Positions 36,611 to 44,864 of a stretch of 62,454 nt of DNA are shown one piece after another. Position 1 is the stretch's first letter, and the number at the start of each line of letters is the position of its first letter. This DNA comes from Vasconcelosia minhoensis LEGE 07310 (GTDB lineage: Bacteria; Cyanobacteriota; Cyanobacteriia; Phormidesmidales; Phormidesmidaceae), in NCBI RefSeq assembly GCF_015207255.1, contig NZ_JADEXG010000026.1, positions 1 to 62,454 of the forward strand, written 5' to 3'. Position numbers and translations under genes: made by a program. A model generated the notes under the pieces. The model searched no databases and had not been told where the DNA came from. It saw only the letters and a program-made list of their open reading frames with translations.

Positions 36611-36770
36611 CTATAAGTTTTTAGAATATAACCCAACTCCGCGCACGGTCTGAACCAGCCGGGCTTCTCCAGTCGCTTCCAATTGTAAATCTCTACTGCC
36701 GATAGCCCCGGCAGCTCTACATCTAGAATCAGCAATCGCGGCTGCGCCTACCGCGCCGTCATCAAAACCT
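36611..36770 (-). pseudogene. collapsed OmpR-family response regulator remnant
   Basis: In the order of a response regulator, but with a large internal deletion, the minus strand reads a receiver piece QPRLLILDVELPGLSAVEIY, directly joined to the last strands of a winged-helix domain, QLEATGEARLVQTVRGVG. The latter then needs a further 1-base shift to give YILKT. A TAG lies just before the receiver piece. The remnant sits between the two operator-like repeats that flank this 512-nt gap (36461-36972). The rest of the gap shows no gene. Confidence 0.7.
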
Positions 36771-36830
36771 GACTGTTCGCACTAGCATTTCAGGCGGCCT
36801 ATGGGGAAAACCATAGGAATTCATTCTCCT

Positions 36831-36847
36831 ATTTCATCCTTATTTCA
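36831..36847. promoter_or_regulatory. OmpR-type direct repeat (copy 3)
   Basis: ATTTCA-TCCTT-ATTTCA (TGAAAT-N5-TGAAAT on the other strand), perfect hexamers 11 bp apart, 126 nt upstream of the gene at 36973 and oriented toward it. Confidence 0.75.
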
Positions 36848-36972
36848 TTTTTATCTGCAAAGCTAGCTCCGAAGTGCTTCGTAATAATAAAGGATAGCAG
36901 AGGGAAGTCCTTGCTGCTCCTGATTGAGCAACAGGTCTACAGAATCCATCGACAGGCAAGGAGTTTGAGGGT

Positions 36973-37410
36973 ATGGCTCAGCAAACACAACGGGGCCGGA
37001 TAGCCCTCACAGGCGGGACTGTAGCGGTTGGGGCTCAGCTCTTAGCTGCGCAAAGCGGATCAGCCCATACTGGCCCGCACGGAGATGAGGCTGCTCAGTC
37101 AGACAGGCCTGTGACCGATGAGCACCACGATCTGGCTTCCGAATCACCCCCTGCGGAAGTCTCATCAAATTTTGACAAAGCTGACTCTAATAGGACTAGG
37201 ACGCCAATGCGGTCAGCCAAGGTCAAAGACAGTGGGGGAGACGAAACCCCAGGCCAGAAGGTTACAGTGACTCAGGCATCTCCTGCAACCGCAGCAACCA
37301 AAGCTAGCCTGCCTGATGGATTTTCTATTGGTTTAGGAGAATCTCTGTTCGGGCTGGTTATCGCCGGGCCGTTTCTCTTAGCCTCTTTGAAAAAGCAGCT
37401 CCAATCGTGA
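36973..37410 (+). CDS. small anchored protein with His-containing segment
   Basis: A 145-residue protein. The N-terminus looks like a weak signal peptide (RIALTGGTVAVGAQLLAAQS), followed by AHTGPHGDEAAQ and DEHHDLASE, which carry His and acidic residues. The C-terminus has a membrane helix (about 117-138, SIGLGESLFGLVIAGPFLLA) with a short basic end. This topology suggests a periplasmic loop held at the inner membrane. Copy 3 of the operator-like repeat lies upstream. No named family; a role in metal handling is inferred from location. Confidence 0.6.
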   Translation: MAQQTQRGRIALTGGTVAVGAQLLAAQSGSAHTGPHGDEAAQSDRPVTDEHHDLASESPPAEVSSNFDKADSNRTRTPMRSAKVKDSGGDETPGQKVTVTQASPATAATKASLPDGFSIGLGESLFGLVIAGPFLLASLKKQLQS

Positions 37411-37432
37411 TTCTGGTTGAGTAATCCGGACT

Positions 37433-37723
37433 ATGAAATTTAATCAAGCCCGCCTGAGGCAGCTGCATAAAGCGCTGGTTCCGATCATGGTGCTGCCGCT
37501 GCTGCTCACTTTAACGACTGGAACGCTATTCCAATTCGCTGTAGCTGGCGAGCGCGCCGATGATTTCCTCTGGCTGCTTGCCTTGCATCGAGGCAAGTTT
37601 GGTCAGGTCAACCTGGAGTATGTCTACCCCATCCTCAATGCATTGGGGCTTTTGACCCTGATTGTCACAGGCTTCTTGATTTGGCTACAGTCCCCGAGCC
37701 GCAGCCGCAAAAAGCCTCAGTAG
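37433..37723 (+). CDS. small PepSY-associated helix-like membrane protein
   Basis: A 96-residue protein with two membrane helices (about 15-36 and 62-85). The N-terminal RQLHKALVPIMVLPLLLTLT resembles the first helix of PepSY-associated proteins (Lys-His start, TGxLFQ). LHRGKFG between the helices also matches that group. It follows the gene at 36973 by 22 nt and is probably in the same operon. Role unknown; PepSY proteins are often linked to metal uptake or reduction. Confidence 0.7.
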   Translation: MKFNQARLRQLHKALVPIMVLPLLLTLTTGTLFQFAVAGERADDFLWLLALHRGKFGQVNLEYVYPILNALGLLTLIVTGFLIWLQSPSRSRKKPQ

Positions 37724-38089
37724 TTCGCTACCGCCGCCTCAGCTGCTGACTAATATTCGTAAGGGTCATCGGGTTCGGGAATGGATGCAATATCGGTAGG
37801 CGCGATCGCAACTCTCAACCCTCCATCTATCTCCAGAATAGTCATCGTACCTTTGACTGCCAGCCAGATGTCTTCGCAGTCGGCAGAGCAGTCAGCAGAA
37901 CTGTTCTAATTTCATTTTCAGCTGATGCGCAGCATAGACAAAGTTGAGAATAGCCTAAATACGGCTTCATAAGTCAGCCCCCCTACTTTTTGACGATTGC
38001 TCAGGCTCCCTTGACTCTCTAGTCGATAGGAGAGTATAAGCTATAGTTTTAGAACTGAAAGCAGTCTAATTTCTAACGGAGAGAGCTAG
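37724..38089. other. intergenic region without a convincing gene
   Basis: A 366-nt gap before the DUF411 gene. A short minus-strand frame (about 37750-37906) encodes a Cys-Asp stretch SADCSADCEDIW and ends PEPDDPYEY, but its only ATG gives 31 codons; I treat it as a possible remnant. ATTTCATTTTCA at 37909-37920 resembles half an operator copy but lacks the 11-bp spacing. Confidence 0.5.
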
Positions 38090-38596
38090 ATGAATCGTCG
38101 GATGTTTACAGCTCAGTTTTTAACGGTCGGACTGGCTGCAGCTGGCGTCGGGCTGACGGGCTGTACTCTGGCCCAAGGGCCTGAGGCCGAGACTGGCGAA
38201 GATGGAGCTCAGGGGGTGATGACTCAAGAGCTGACGGTTTTTCGGAGTCCAACCTGTAGCTGTTGTGGAAAATGGATCGAGCATATGGAAGCAGCAGGCT
38301 TTCAGGTGCAGGACGAAATTGCAGAAGACATGACCGCTGTTAAACAGCAATATGGCGTTCCGGCCAACCTGGCCTCCTGTCATACGACCGTGGCGGATGG
38401 CTACGTCATCGAGGGGCATATACCAGCAGCATATGTACAGCGATTGCTCACCGAAAAACCCGACGTGGCTGGAATCGCGGTTCCGGGAATGCCCATCGGT
38501 TCTCCTGGGATGGAATCGGGGGACTACGTTGAACCCTACACCGTTTTTTCTTTTACCGAAGACGGCAATACAGAAACCTTTGTTGAACACTCATAA
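38090..38596 (+). CDS. DUF411 metal-binding lipoprotein
   Basis: A 168-residue periplasmic DUF411 protein; members are found beside copper and silver resistance genes and bind metal. The signal peptide (MNRRMFTAQF) ends in lipobox LTGCTLA (Cys at about 25). The conserved core shows SPTCSCCGKWIEHMEAAGF (metal-ligand Cys), NLASCHTTVADGYVIEGHIP (Cys-His), and GIAVPGMPIGSPGME near the end. It follows the gene at 37433 by about 370 nt on the same strand and precedes a small interrupted gene. Confidence 0.9.
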   Translation: MNRRMFTAQFLTVGLAAAGVGLTGCTLAQGPEAETGEDGAQGVMTQELTVFRSPTCSCCGKWIEHMEAAGFQVQDEIAEDMTAVKQQYGVPANLASCHTTVADGYVIEGHIPAAYVQRLLTEKPDVAGIAVPGMPIGSPGMESGDYVEPYTVFSFTEDGNTETFVEHS

Positions 38597-38617
38597 CAGC
38601 TAATTAAGGGCGTTGCC

Positions 38618-38770
38618 ATGAACAGAAGGATCGTGCTCTTTTCAATGTTTGGTGGAATAGTGATAGGAGCTCTAGGGATTGCCTCACTTCAAGCTGTTCA
38701 TGTTATCCCAAAGTCAACCGATGCAGGGTACCAACTTAAGCCGGGAAAAGCTTTGAGTGAGGGGCGTTGA
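38618..38770 (+). pseudogene. N-terminal fragment of a secreted protein cut by a transposase
   Basis: A 50-codon frame with an N-terminal membrane/signal segment (RIVLFSMFGGIVIGALGIAS) and then HVIPKSTDAGYQLKPGKALS. Its end runs into the terminal codons of the transposase gene on the other strand, so the natural 3' part of the gene has probably been lost by insertion. It lies 21 nt after DUF411, so it was likely part of that operon. Family unknown. Confidence 0.45.
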
Positions 38771-39839
38771 GCTGAGGTGCTTGAGAAGACCTTCTGGGCA
38801 TTGGCAAGTCAGTAAAGTTACCGAGAACCCATTCAAACAGGTCGGGGAAGTCATGGCCAAACAGGCGCTGAGCTGCAGTAGAGCCGTCGGGACGTTTGAG
38901 GTCAAAGTTGTGAATGATCGTCAGGGACTTCAAGGCTGGCTCAGAGAAACCCCGACTGACATGATGACGCTGAGAGAGATAGCCATTTCTGCCCTCCACC
39001 GCAGAGGAGGTACGTTGATACTTGGCAGTGATCCAGCGGCCCCACTGCACCCAGCAGCATTGTTCAGCATTGTCTAAGGCGAGGGTGAGGGGATGCTCAA
39101 AGAGCTGGTCAAAGGCATCGCTAGTGGCTTGTTGATAGCGCTGCTTGAGGGTGGGTTGACGGGTTTTATCGGCCTGCTGCGACCAATAGAGCCAGGGCAG
39201 TAGGGCTGTGAGTACCCAGTTTTGACATTCGCTGTCAGAGGTTTCGGCGGCGAGGGCTTGGGTAGCCCATTGCCACCAGGCATGAATGCCTTCAGCCCAG
39301 GACGGCAGGTGGGACTCAAAGGTGGCAATCGCCTGGTGGCTCCTCTGGCCTTTGGTGATAGGGACTAGCTGGGCCAGGGCTTGTAGGGGCACAGCCAGGC
39401 GGGCAGTGAGGGCCTCGCCGAGCTGCCACTGAGGGGCCCCGAGGCTGAAGGGATGAACGGCCAAGCTAATCGTTTCCATGGCGCTGTGGTAGGTCTGCTG
39501 GTCTTGCTCGAGTTGGCGCTGCTGCTGGGCCAGCGCATCAGTGCAGGGGAAGTAGGGCTCAGCGAGTTGCTGCTGTTTGCTGAGCGCCCTGGCCCGCTGA
39601 CCCAAAGCGCTGCCGAAGGGCTGCCCCAGCGCTCGCATGGCGTGGAATAAGTCGGCCCCACTGACGCAGCCCAAGCCCGATACGGCCAGCTTAATCAGCG
39701 CTGGCGCACCGTCGCTGACTAAAAAGTGGCACTGCCACTGAGACTGTGCCCACCAGGGCTCAATCTGCTCGAGCCAAGTGCGATAGGTGCGCTGCTCGCA
39801 TTCGACTTCGGTCAAACTGAGGCGCTTTTGCTGGCTCAT
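38736..39839 (-). mobile_element. transposase-like protein (DUF6399 type), probably truncated
   Basis: A 367-residue protein of a type common in cyanobacterial genomes and annotated DUF6399, related to transposases. Seen: ECEQRTYRTWLEQIEPWWAQ, WQCHFLVSDGAPALIKLA with a likely catalytic Asp, and a C-terminal SSAVEGRNGYLSQRHHVSRG with the Glu. Family members I recall are longer at the N-terminus, so this copy may be truncated. No flanking inverted repeats were found by eye. It has interrupted the gene at 38618. Activity is doubtful. Confidence 0.6.
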
Positions 39840-40013
39840 ATTTACAGAGAAGACGGGGTTACGTGAGACACCTGTTCCCTAACTTACCCCTTCTCTAGGC
39901 CTGAATCGCTGTCTATTCGAAAATTTAGAAGTCATCTAATACTAAATAATCTTATGCAGGCAAATCTCACCTTCCCTGTAGGGTACGTTGCTCCAGGAAA
40001 ACGCGCTCCCAAA

Positions 40014-40223
40014 CTATTCCCGTACCAGGACAATTATCTCTTTGTCCAGCTGAGCGCCGATGGTGTCTTCAGCCATGTCTAAGTCGTAATCCATCTGTAG
40101 GCCCAGCCAGAACTGAGGTGCCATGTTGAAATAACGGGCCAGGCGTAGAGCTGTATCGGCGGTTACTCTACGTTTGCCATGGATGATTTCATTAATCCGG
40201 CGGGTTGGCACTCTATTGAGCAT
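40014..40223 (-). pseudogene. higA: HigA-type antitoxin, N-terminus missing
   Basis: A 69-residue frame whose main part is a Cro/XRE-type HigA antitoxin: VPTRRINEIIHGKRRVTADT, then ALRLARYFNMAPQFWLGLQ. Intact members have about 25 more residues, including the first helix (HPGEILxEEFL-type), before this. Those are missing, and only MLNR precedes it. It overlaps the toxin frame by 11 nt. Confidence 0.75.
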
Positions 40224-40467
40224 TGATGCGGATGCTATATTGACCTTCTCTGCTGTCCTTTAAACGCTCTAACCGATTTGCCGGTGGAATACGAAGATCT
40301 TGAAGGGTCGCTGCTCGATTGAGCATACGCAGTTTTCGTAGGGCAACCGGCTGAATTTCTGACGGCAATTTTCGTGAGCGCTTTCGCTCAAAAATTTTCT
40401 GAGTCTCTCCTGATATACTTGCATCGTTTATAGTGTTTGGCACACCACGAATGCCGATTACTGACAA
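40213..40467 (-). pseudogene. higB: HigB/RelE-type toxin, C-terminus missing
   Basis: An 84-residue frame. The conserved part TQKIFERKRSRKLP, LRKLRMLNRAATLQDLRIPP and REGQYSIRINAQ matches the HigB/RelE fold, an mRNA interferase. The family continues with WRICFRW-type strands that end the active site, but here it stops at TAG within the start of higA. The first 22 residues also look unusual. The toxin is therefore almost certainly dead. Confidence 0.75.
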
Positions 40468-40505
40468 GAAGGGAAACCTATCTGCTTGAGCCGTGACGAA
40501 GCTGC

Positions 40506-40913
40506 ATGTCTAATCCGCTGCGATCGCTAAAATATTTGCCCTGGTCAATGCTATTTCAGGTGGCGGCCCTGACGGTTGCGATCGCGACCGCGATTGACAT
40601 TCTGCTGGCGATCGCAATTGAGCAGTTTGGCCTCGGACGCCTGATTGTCAGCATCTTTCTGCTGCCCGACCTGCTGCCGCTGGTCGCCGCCTATGGGGTT
40701 GGGGCGCTGGGGACGGTTTTGCTAGAGCGGCTGTTTCGGCAGACCTTTATTACCAGCAATATTCTCTGGGCGCTGGTGGGCTGCCTGATGGTCATCCTGT
40801 GGGTAAAGTCGCTGCTGCCGATTCCGGCGCTCTGGGTCAGCCTGGACTACTTCAGTCTGATGGGCATGATCCTGGGCGTCTTTTGGCAAGGGCGGCGCTA
40901 CTGGCGACGATAG
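40506..40913 (+). CDS. conserved membrane protein of unknown function
   Basis: A 135-residue protein with four membrane helices (about 15-38, 45-66, 80-100 and 104-122) and a basic C-terminus (GRRYWRR). There is no recognised domain. Its HIP1-rich codons fit the surrounding core genome. It sits between the broken higBA and the TpsB gene; no operon is obvious. Confidence 0.65.
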   Translation: MSNPLRSLKYLPWSMLFQVAALTVAIATAIDILLAIAIEQFGLGRLIVSIFLLPDLLPLVAAYGVGALGTVLLERLFRQTFITSNILWALVGCLMVILWVKSLLPIPALWVSLDYFSLMGMILGVFWQGRRYWRR

Positions 40914-40941
40914 TTTAATGCATTGACCCCACAGAAACGAG

Positions 40942-42738
40942 TTAAAAGGGCGTATAGCGAACCGAGAAATAGAAGCCATTGTCCTGTAAGCGGTCGCCCG
41001 AATTGTCGTCATCGATCAGCGGCAGGCCCCAGTCCAGGCGAGCACTAAAGTTGTCTCCCTGCTGCCAGAGCAGCCCCAGCCCAACGCCAACCAGCGTATC
41101 TGCGCGATCGCGATAGTTCCAGGCCGTGCCCAGGTCCACAAACGGCGTCACCTGTAATCGTCCGTCAATCGTCTCTATGCGCAGAATCGGCAAGCGCACT
41201 TCTGCCGACAGCAGCAGCCCGTTGTCACGCAGCAGCGCATCCTGCCGATAGCCGCGCAGGGTAGACTGCCCGCCCAGGCTAAACTGCTCGATGGCGAGCA
41301 GGTCAGTGCTAGCCAGCTGGGCACTGCCGCGTAAAAAGACCAGCAGATCGGGGGCCAGCCGTCGCACCCACTGGGCCTGACCGCGCCAGGCGAGAAACTG
41401 GCTATCGGGAGCCGCCGCCGACCGAGACGCGTCGAACAGGCCGATCCCCAGGCTAAACTGCGATCGCACTGCCATCACCTGGTTGGGCTGACGTCGAGAC
41501 CAGGTTTGTGCAAACCGCAGTGCCGTCACCCGGGTAGTCCCGTTCGCGTTCGCTCCGGGTGAGAGCAACGGCAAAATCTCGCTCTCCTCAAGGCCGAGAC
41601 CGAGCAGACTGCTCCCATCTCCGAGGCTGAGCTGGCTCTGTTGATGGGTCAAAGCTAGCTCCAGTCTCAGCTCTTGTGTCAGCCTGCTCAGCAGCGGCTG
41701 GCTGACTTCCAGCTCGGTATAAAAGCCATCGGCATTAATTTCAAAATTTTCAAATTCATCAGCGATCACGTGACTTTCAGATATGCCTGCGGCCAGCTGT
41801 AGCCGAGTGTTGTATGGGCTAAGTGGGACAGCGTAGCGAAAGTCGAGACTGCCGCTGCCGTCGGTGCGGGCATAGGTCAGAGAAATGCGATCGCCCAGTC
41901 CAGTTAGGTTAATATCACTCGCCGCCAGCTGCCGCCGAAAGCTGCCGACATTGGGCGAGCGCTGATTGTCCAAATTGACAGTGACCTCCACCGGATCGGC
42001 TTCGGTGACTGTAACCTGGAGCAAACTGCTCCCCGGCTCTGTTCCAGCCTGGAGATTGGCCGCAATCGTCTCAATCACCGGATCGCGCTGAAGCTTTTGC
42101 AATGCCGCCAGCAGCGCTTTGACATTTAAGGGAGGTGAGGCCACCAATCGCAAGCGGCTGAGAATGTAGGCGGGCTCGAGATGGGTTGTCCCCGTAATCA
42201 CAATGTCCTCAAGCGTGCCCTCCGTCACCTGAATGGTGACCGTACCAGCCTCGACCGTCTGCGGTGGAATGAATGCGTTAGAGGTGAGGTAGCCTTGGTC
42301 AATATAGCGCTGGGTAATCGCCGCAGCGATGTTAGAAAGCTGGCTGAAGGTGATTTCGCGATCGCGATATTCGGCAAAGACAGCAGCAAAATCGGCATCG
42401 GTAAAAACGGTGCTGCCGATTAGCTGAAAGGACTCAACGTAAAACGTCGGTTCGGGAATGACCGTGCCTCCTCGCCGGGCTGGCACTACCCTATCCAAAG
42501 GTGAGGGGGCCGGGACCAGCAGCTCTGGTGCGGGTAGCGCTGGGGACTCTGCTGGGGACTCTGGCAGCGACAGTTCCTCCGGTGGAATCAGTTCGGGCGG
42601 CGGGTCACCGCTATTTGTTGGAATGTAGATATCGGGGTTGACAGGCGGTGGCGCTGCTTGCGCCCAGGCAGCAGAAAACCCACAGCCAACCACAGCAAGC
42701 TGGATAAAATAAACCCAAACAGTCCGTAATGAACCCAA
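40942..42738 (-). CDS. TpsB/ShlB-type outer-membrane transporter
   Basis: A 598-residue two-partner secretion transporter (ShlB/FhaC/HecB family) that exports a large partner protein through the outer membrane. A signal peptide (about 1-27) and a Pro-rich stretch are followed by POTRA domains (FYVESFQLIGSTVFTDADF; VTIQVTEGTLEDIVITG) and a 16-strand barrel. The substrate-recognition motif LGGQSTLRGYRQD is present near the C-terminal half, and the last strand ends NGFYFSVRYTPF with a terminal Phe. The start is TTG at 42738. No TpsA-type partner lies in the window. Confidence 0.93.
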   Translation of the reverse strand: MGSLRTVWVYFIQLAVVGCGFSAAWAQAAPPPVNPDIYIPTNSGDPPPELIPPEELSLPESPAESPALPAPELLVPAPSPLDRVVPARRGGTVIPEPTFYVESFQLIGSTVFTDADFAAVFAEYRDREITFSQLSNIAAAITQRYIDQGYLTSNAFIPPQTVEAGTVTIQVTEGTLEDIVITGTTHLEPAYILSRLRLVASPPLNVKALLAALQKLQRDPVIETIAANLQAGTEPGSSLLQVTVTEADPVEVTVNLDNQRSPNVGSFRRQLAASDINLTGLGDRISLTYARTDGSGSLDFRYAVPLSPYNTRLQLAAGISESHVIADEFENFEINADGFYTELEVSQPLLSRLTQELRLELALTHQQSQLSLGDGSSLLGLGLEESEILPLLSPGANANGTTRVTALRFAQTWSRRQPNQVMAVRSQFSLGIGLFDASRSAAAPDSQFLAWRGQAQWVRRLAPDLLVFLRGSAQLASTDLLAIEQFSLGGQSTLRGYRQDALLRDNGLLLSAEVRLPILRIETIDGRLQVTPFVDLGTAWNYRDRADTLVGVGLGLLWQQGDNFSARLDWGLPLIDDDNSGDRLQDNGFYFSVRYTPF

Positions 42739-42865
42739 AATGAAGCTTCAATAAAGCTGCATAGAGAACGCGCTACCCTCTATCGTTCCCAATTCATCAA
42801 TTTATTTACATATTTATGACATCCGTTCGGAAGTTTTTAGTCGGTCTCTAGGTCCCCGGATGCCC

Positions 42866-43552
42866 CTATCGACGGCTGCCCGATGGAGATGTAGCGGCTG
42901 TCTCCAAAGCCGGTCGCTTCAGCAAAATCGCCTTCAGTCCTGCCGTCCTAGCCCCCTCATAGTCCTCCCGGCGGCTGTCGCCCACGTGCCAGGCCAGCTC
43001 AGGCCCACAGTCATGCTTCTGGATCGCCTTTTGAAAAATGAGCGGGTCGGGCTTGACCGCGCCAGCCTCGGCCGACAGCGTCACCGACTTAAAGTAGGAC
43101 ACCATTCCTAGCGCCTCCAAAACCGAGTAGAGCCGCGAGTCAAAGTTAGAAATAATTCCGAGCTCAATTCCCATCCCCTGCCAGCGCTGAAGAGACGGCA
43201 GCGTGTCTGGGTAAACTTGCCAGGGAGCCGCCGTTGTGAAATAGGTATAGACATCGTCAAAAAAGGTATCAAAGTCAGCGAACTGCTCGAGTCCCCTGGC
43301 TCGCTCAAACGTTTGCCGGACAATCGTTCTCCACCAGCGATACTCCAACCCCGGCACGTTAGTCGCTGGTACATCTGGAAAAGCCATCTTCTCAGCCGCC
43401 GCAAAGCTCTTGTGAAAGGCCCAGTCTAGCGTTGCCGGATCGACCTCAACCCCAGCCGTCCGAGCCAGATCGCTGTAGACCAACCCAACCGTTCCCTTCA
43501 CCCCAAACAGCGTCCCCACTGCATCCAAAAAAATGACCTTAGGATATTCCAT
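42866..43552 (-). CDS. HAD superfamily hydrolase (HAD-IA)
   Basis: A 228-residue phosphatase-like protein. HAD motif I reads VIFLDAVGTLFG, where the second catalytic position is Val rather than Asp (DxVGTL), as in several haloacid-dehalogenase-like members that lack classical phosphatase Asp. Motif II is LGIISNFDSRL, motif III KPDPLIFQKAI and motif IV AWHVGDSRREDYEGARTAG. Substrate unknown. It lies 27 nt upstream of, and on the same strand as, nothing obvious, though the NDH-2-like gene at 43580 precedes it by 27 nt and may be co-transcribed. Confidence 0.88.
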   Translation of the reverse strand: MEYPKVIFLDAVGTLFGVKGTVGLVYSDLARTAGVEVDPATLDWAFHKSFAAAEKMAFPDVPATNVPGLEYRWWRTIVRQTFERARGLEQFADFDTFFDDVYTYFTTAAPWQVYPDTLPSLQRWQGMGIELGIISNFDSRLYSVLEALGMVSYFKSVTLSAEAGAVKPDPLIFQKAIQKHDCGPELAWHVGDSRREDYEGARTAGLKAILLKRPALETAATSPSGSRR

Positions 43553-43579
43553 TCCCCCTCAACCCGTCCCCCTCTGCCC

Positions 43580-44761
43580 TCAAGAAGCCGACAGCAAATC
43601 CCTCAGCGGCTGCCCCACCCAGTTCAGCCCCACCCGAATCTGATGCTCCAGCGTCGGCATCCGATACAGATAGGTCAGTCGCCTTACCACGTGAGCCAGT
43701 CCGCCGTCCAGCTTGACTCCCAGTCCAGCCAGGGTCGCGTCGTCACTGCCGAGGGTCATCATCTCACCCAGGTGCTGATAGCGGAAGGGCAGCAGCGGTC
43801 GCTGGGTCAGGGTTGCCCAGACATTCCAGGCGACATAGTCAGCCTGCTGTAGTGCGGCTTGGGCCGTGGGCGGGACAAGCTTACCGTCAGCATCACGACC
43901 GTCAGCCAGGTCCCCTAGCGCAAACACATTGGCCTCACCGGCAACCTGTAGAGTCGGCTCGACCACCAGCTGCTGCCGGTCGTTGCGCGGCAGCGGCAGC
44001 GCATCAAGCACCGGGTTAACGCGGCTACCCACCGTCCATAGAACAATATCCACCAGCAGCGTATCGATTTTGTCCTGGAACTGGAGCGACATGCTATCGG
44101 CCGTTACCTCAGTCACCGTTGTTTCGTAGTCGATCCAGATACCCTTTTCAGATAGGGCCTTTTGCGCCGCTTTTTGATTAAACGCGGGCGAGTTTTGCAG
44201 AATTTCACCGGCTCGCTCTATGATCCGAATCCGGCCCCGTGACCCCAGCCGCTCAGCCAGTTTGCAGGCTAGCTCAACCCCACTGTAGCCCCCGCCCACG
44301 ACCGCCACTCGAATTTTCTCGGCATCGGAGCTTTCGAGCATCCGCAGGCGCTCCTGCAGCCGGTAGGCATCTTCCAAAACCCGAAAGGGAATGGCATGTT
44401 CGGCAGCGCCAGCGGCCATATCCATCGGCGTTTCGCTCCCCAGCGCCAGCACCAGTCGGTCATAGGCCAGGCGTTCACCATCGTCTAAGCTGACCTGATT
44501 GGCCGTTAGGTCAATGCGCTCAACCCCGCTCTGGTGAAAGCGGACACCTGTATTGGTCAAAATCTCTTCGTAGGGGGGCGCAATTTCCCAGGTTTGCAGC
44601 TCGCCGGTGACGAGTTCGTAGAGCAGCGGTGAAAAGAGAAAGCGATCTCGCTGGTCCACCAGCACAATCTCGGGCTGATGGGTGTCCCAGTCTAATTTGC
44701 TCAGGCTCAGGGCCGTATAGAGGCCGCCGAAGCCGCCGCCCAAAATGCAGATGCGGGTCAT
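43580..44761 (-). CDS. ndbB: type II NAD(P)H dehydrogenase, NDC1/NdbB-like
   Basis: A 393-residue FAD-dependent oxidoreductase with two dinucleotide folds: ICILGGGFGGLYTALSLS (about 4-21, FAD) and RVAVVGGGYSGVELACKLA (about 150-168, NAD(P)H). RFLFSPLLYELVTGELQTWE matches plant NDC1 and Synechocystis NdbB, an enzyme needed in phylloquinone (vitamin K1) synthesis before the final methylation. ALGDLADGRD marks the FAD-contact site. The C-terminus may bind the membrane surface. Assignment to NdbB rests on remembered similarity; a respiratory NDH-2 is the alternative. Confidence 0.85.
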   Translation of the reverse strand: MTRICILGGGFGGLYTALSLSKLDWDTHQPEIVLVDQRDRFLFSPLLYELVTGELQTWEIAPPYEEILTNTGVRFHQSGVERIDLTANQVSLDDGERLAYDRLVLALGSETPMDMAAGAAEHAIPFRVLEDAYRLQERLRMLESSDAEKIRVAVVGGGYSGVELACKLAERLGSRGRIRIIERAGEILQNSPAFNQKAAQKALSEKGIWIDYETTVTEVTADSMSLQFQDKIDTLLVDIVLWTVGSRVNPVLDALPLPRNDRQQLVVEPTLQVAGEANVFALGDLADGRDADGKLVPPTAQAALQQADYVAWNVWATLTQRPLLPFRYQHLGEMMTLGSDDATLAGLGVKLDGGLAHVVRRLTYLYRMPTLEHQIRVGLNWVGQPLRDLLSAS

Positions 44762-44864
44762 GGGGAAGGGAGTTGAGGACGTTATTCAGGATAGCAAAGT
44801 CGCCCCGAATTAACCGCCGTCTAAGCTGGTGGACCAAAACGGGGGGGCAGATCATGGGCCTGGG

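Noticed and set aside
37750-37906. Small minus-strand gene
   Set aside because: No start codon before a 31-codon ATG and no recognised family; the Cys-Asp stretch could be chance or a remnant.
37909-37920. Fourth operator copy (ATTTCATTTTCA) before DUF411
   Set aside because: The second half is TTTTCA only 6 bp away, not ATTTCA at 11 bp, so it does not match the other three.
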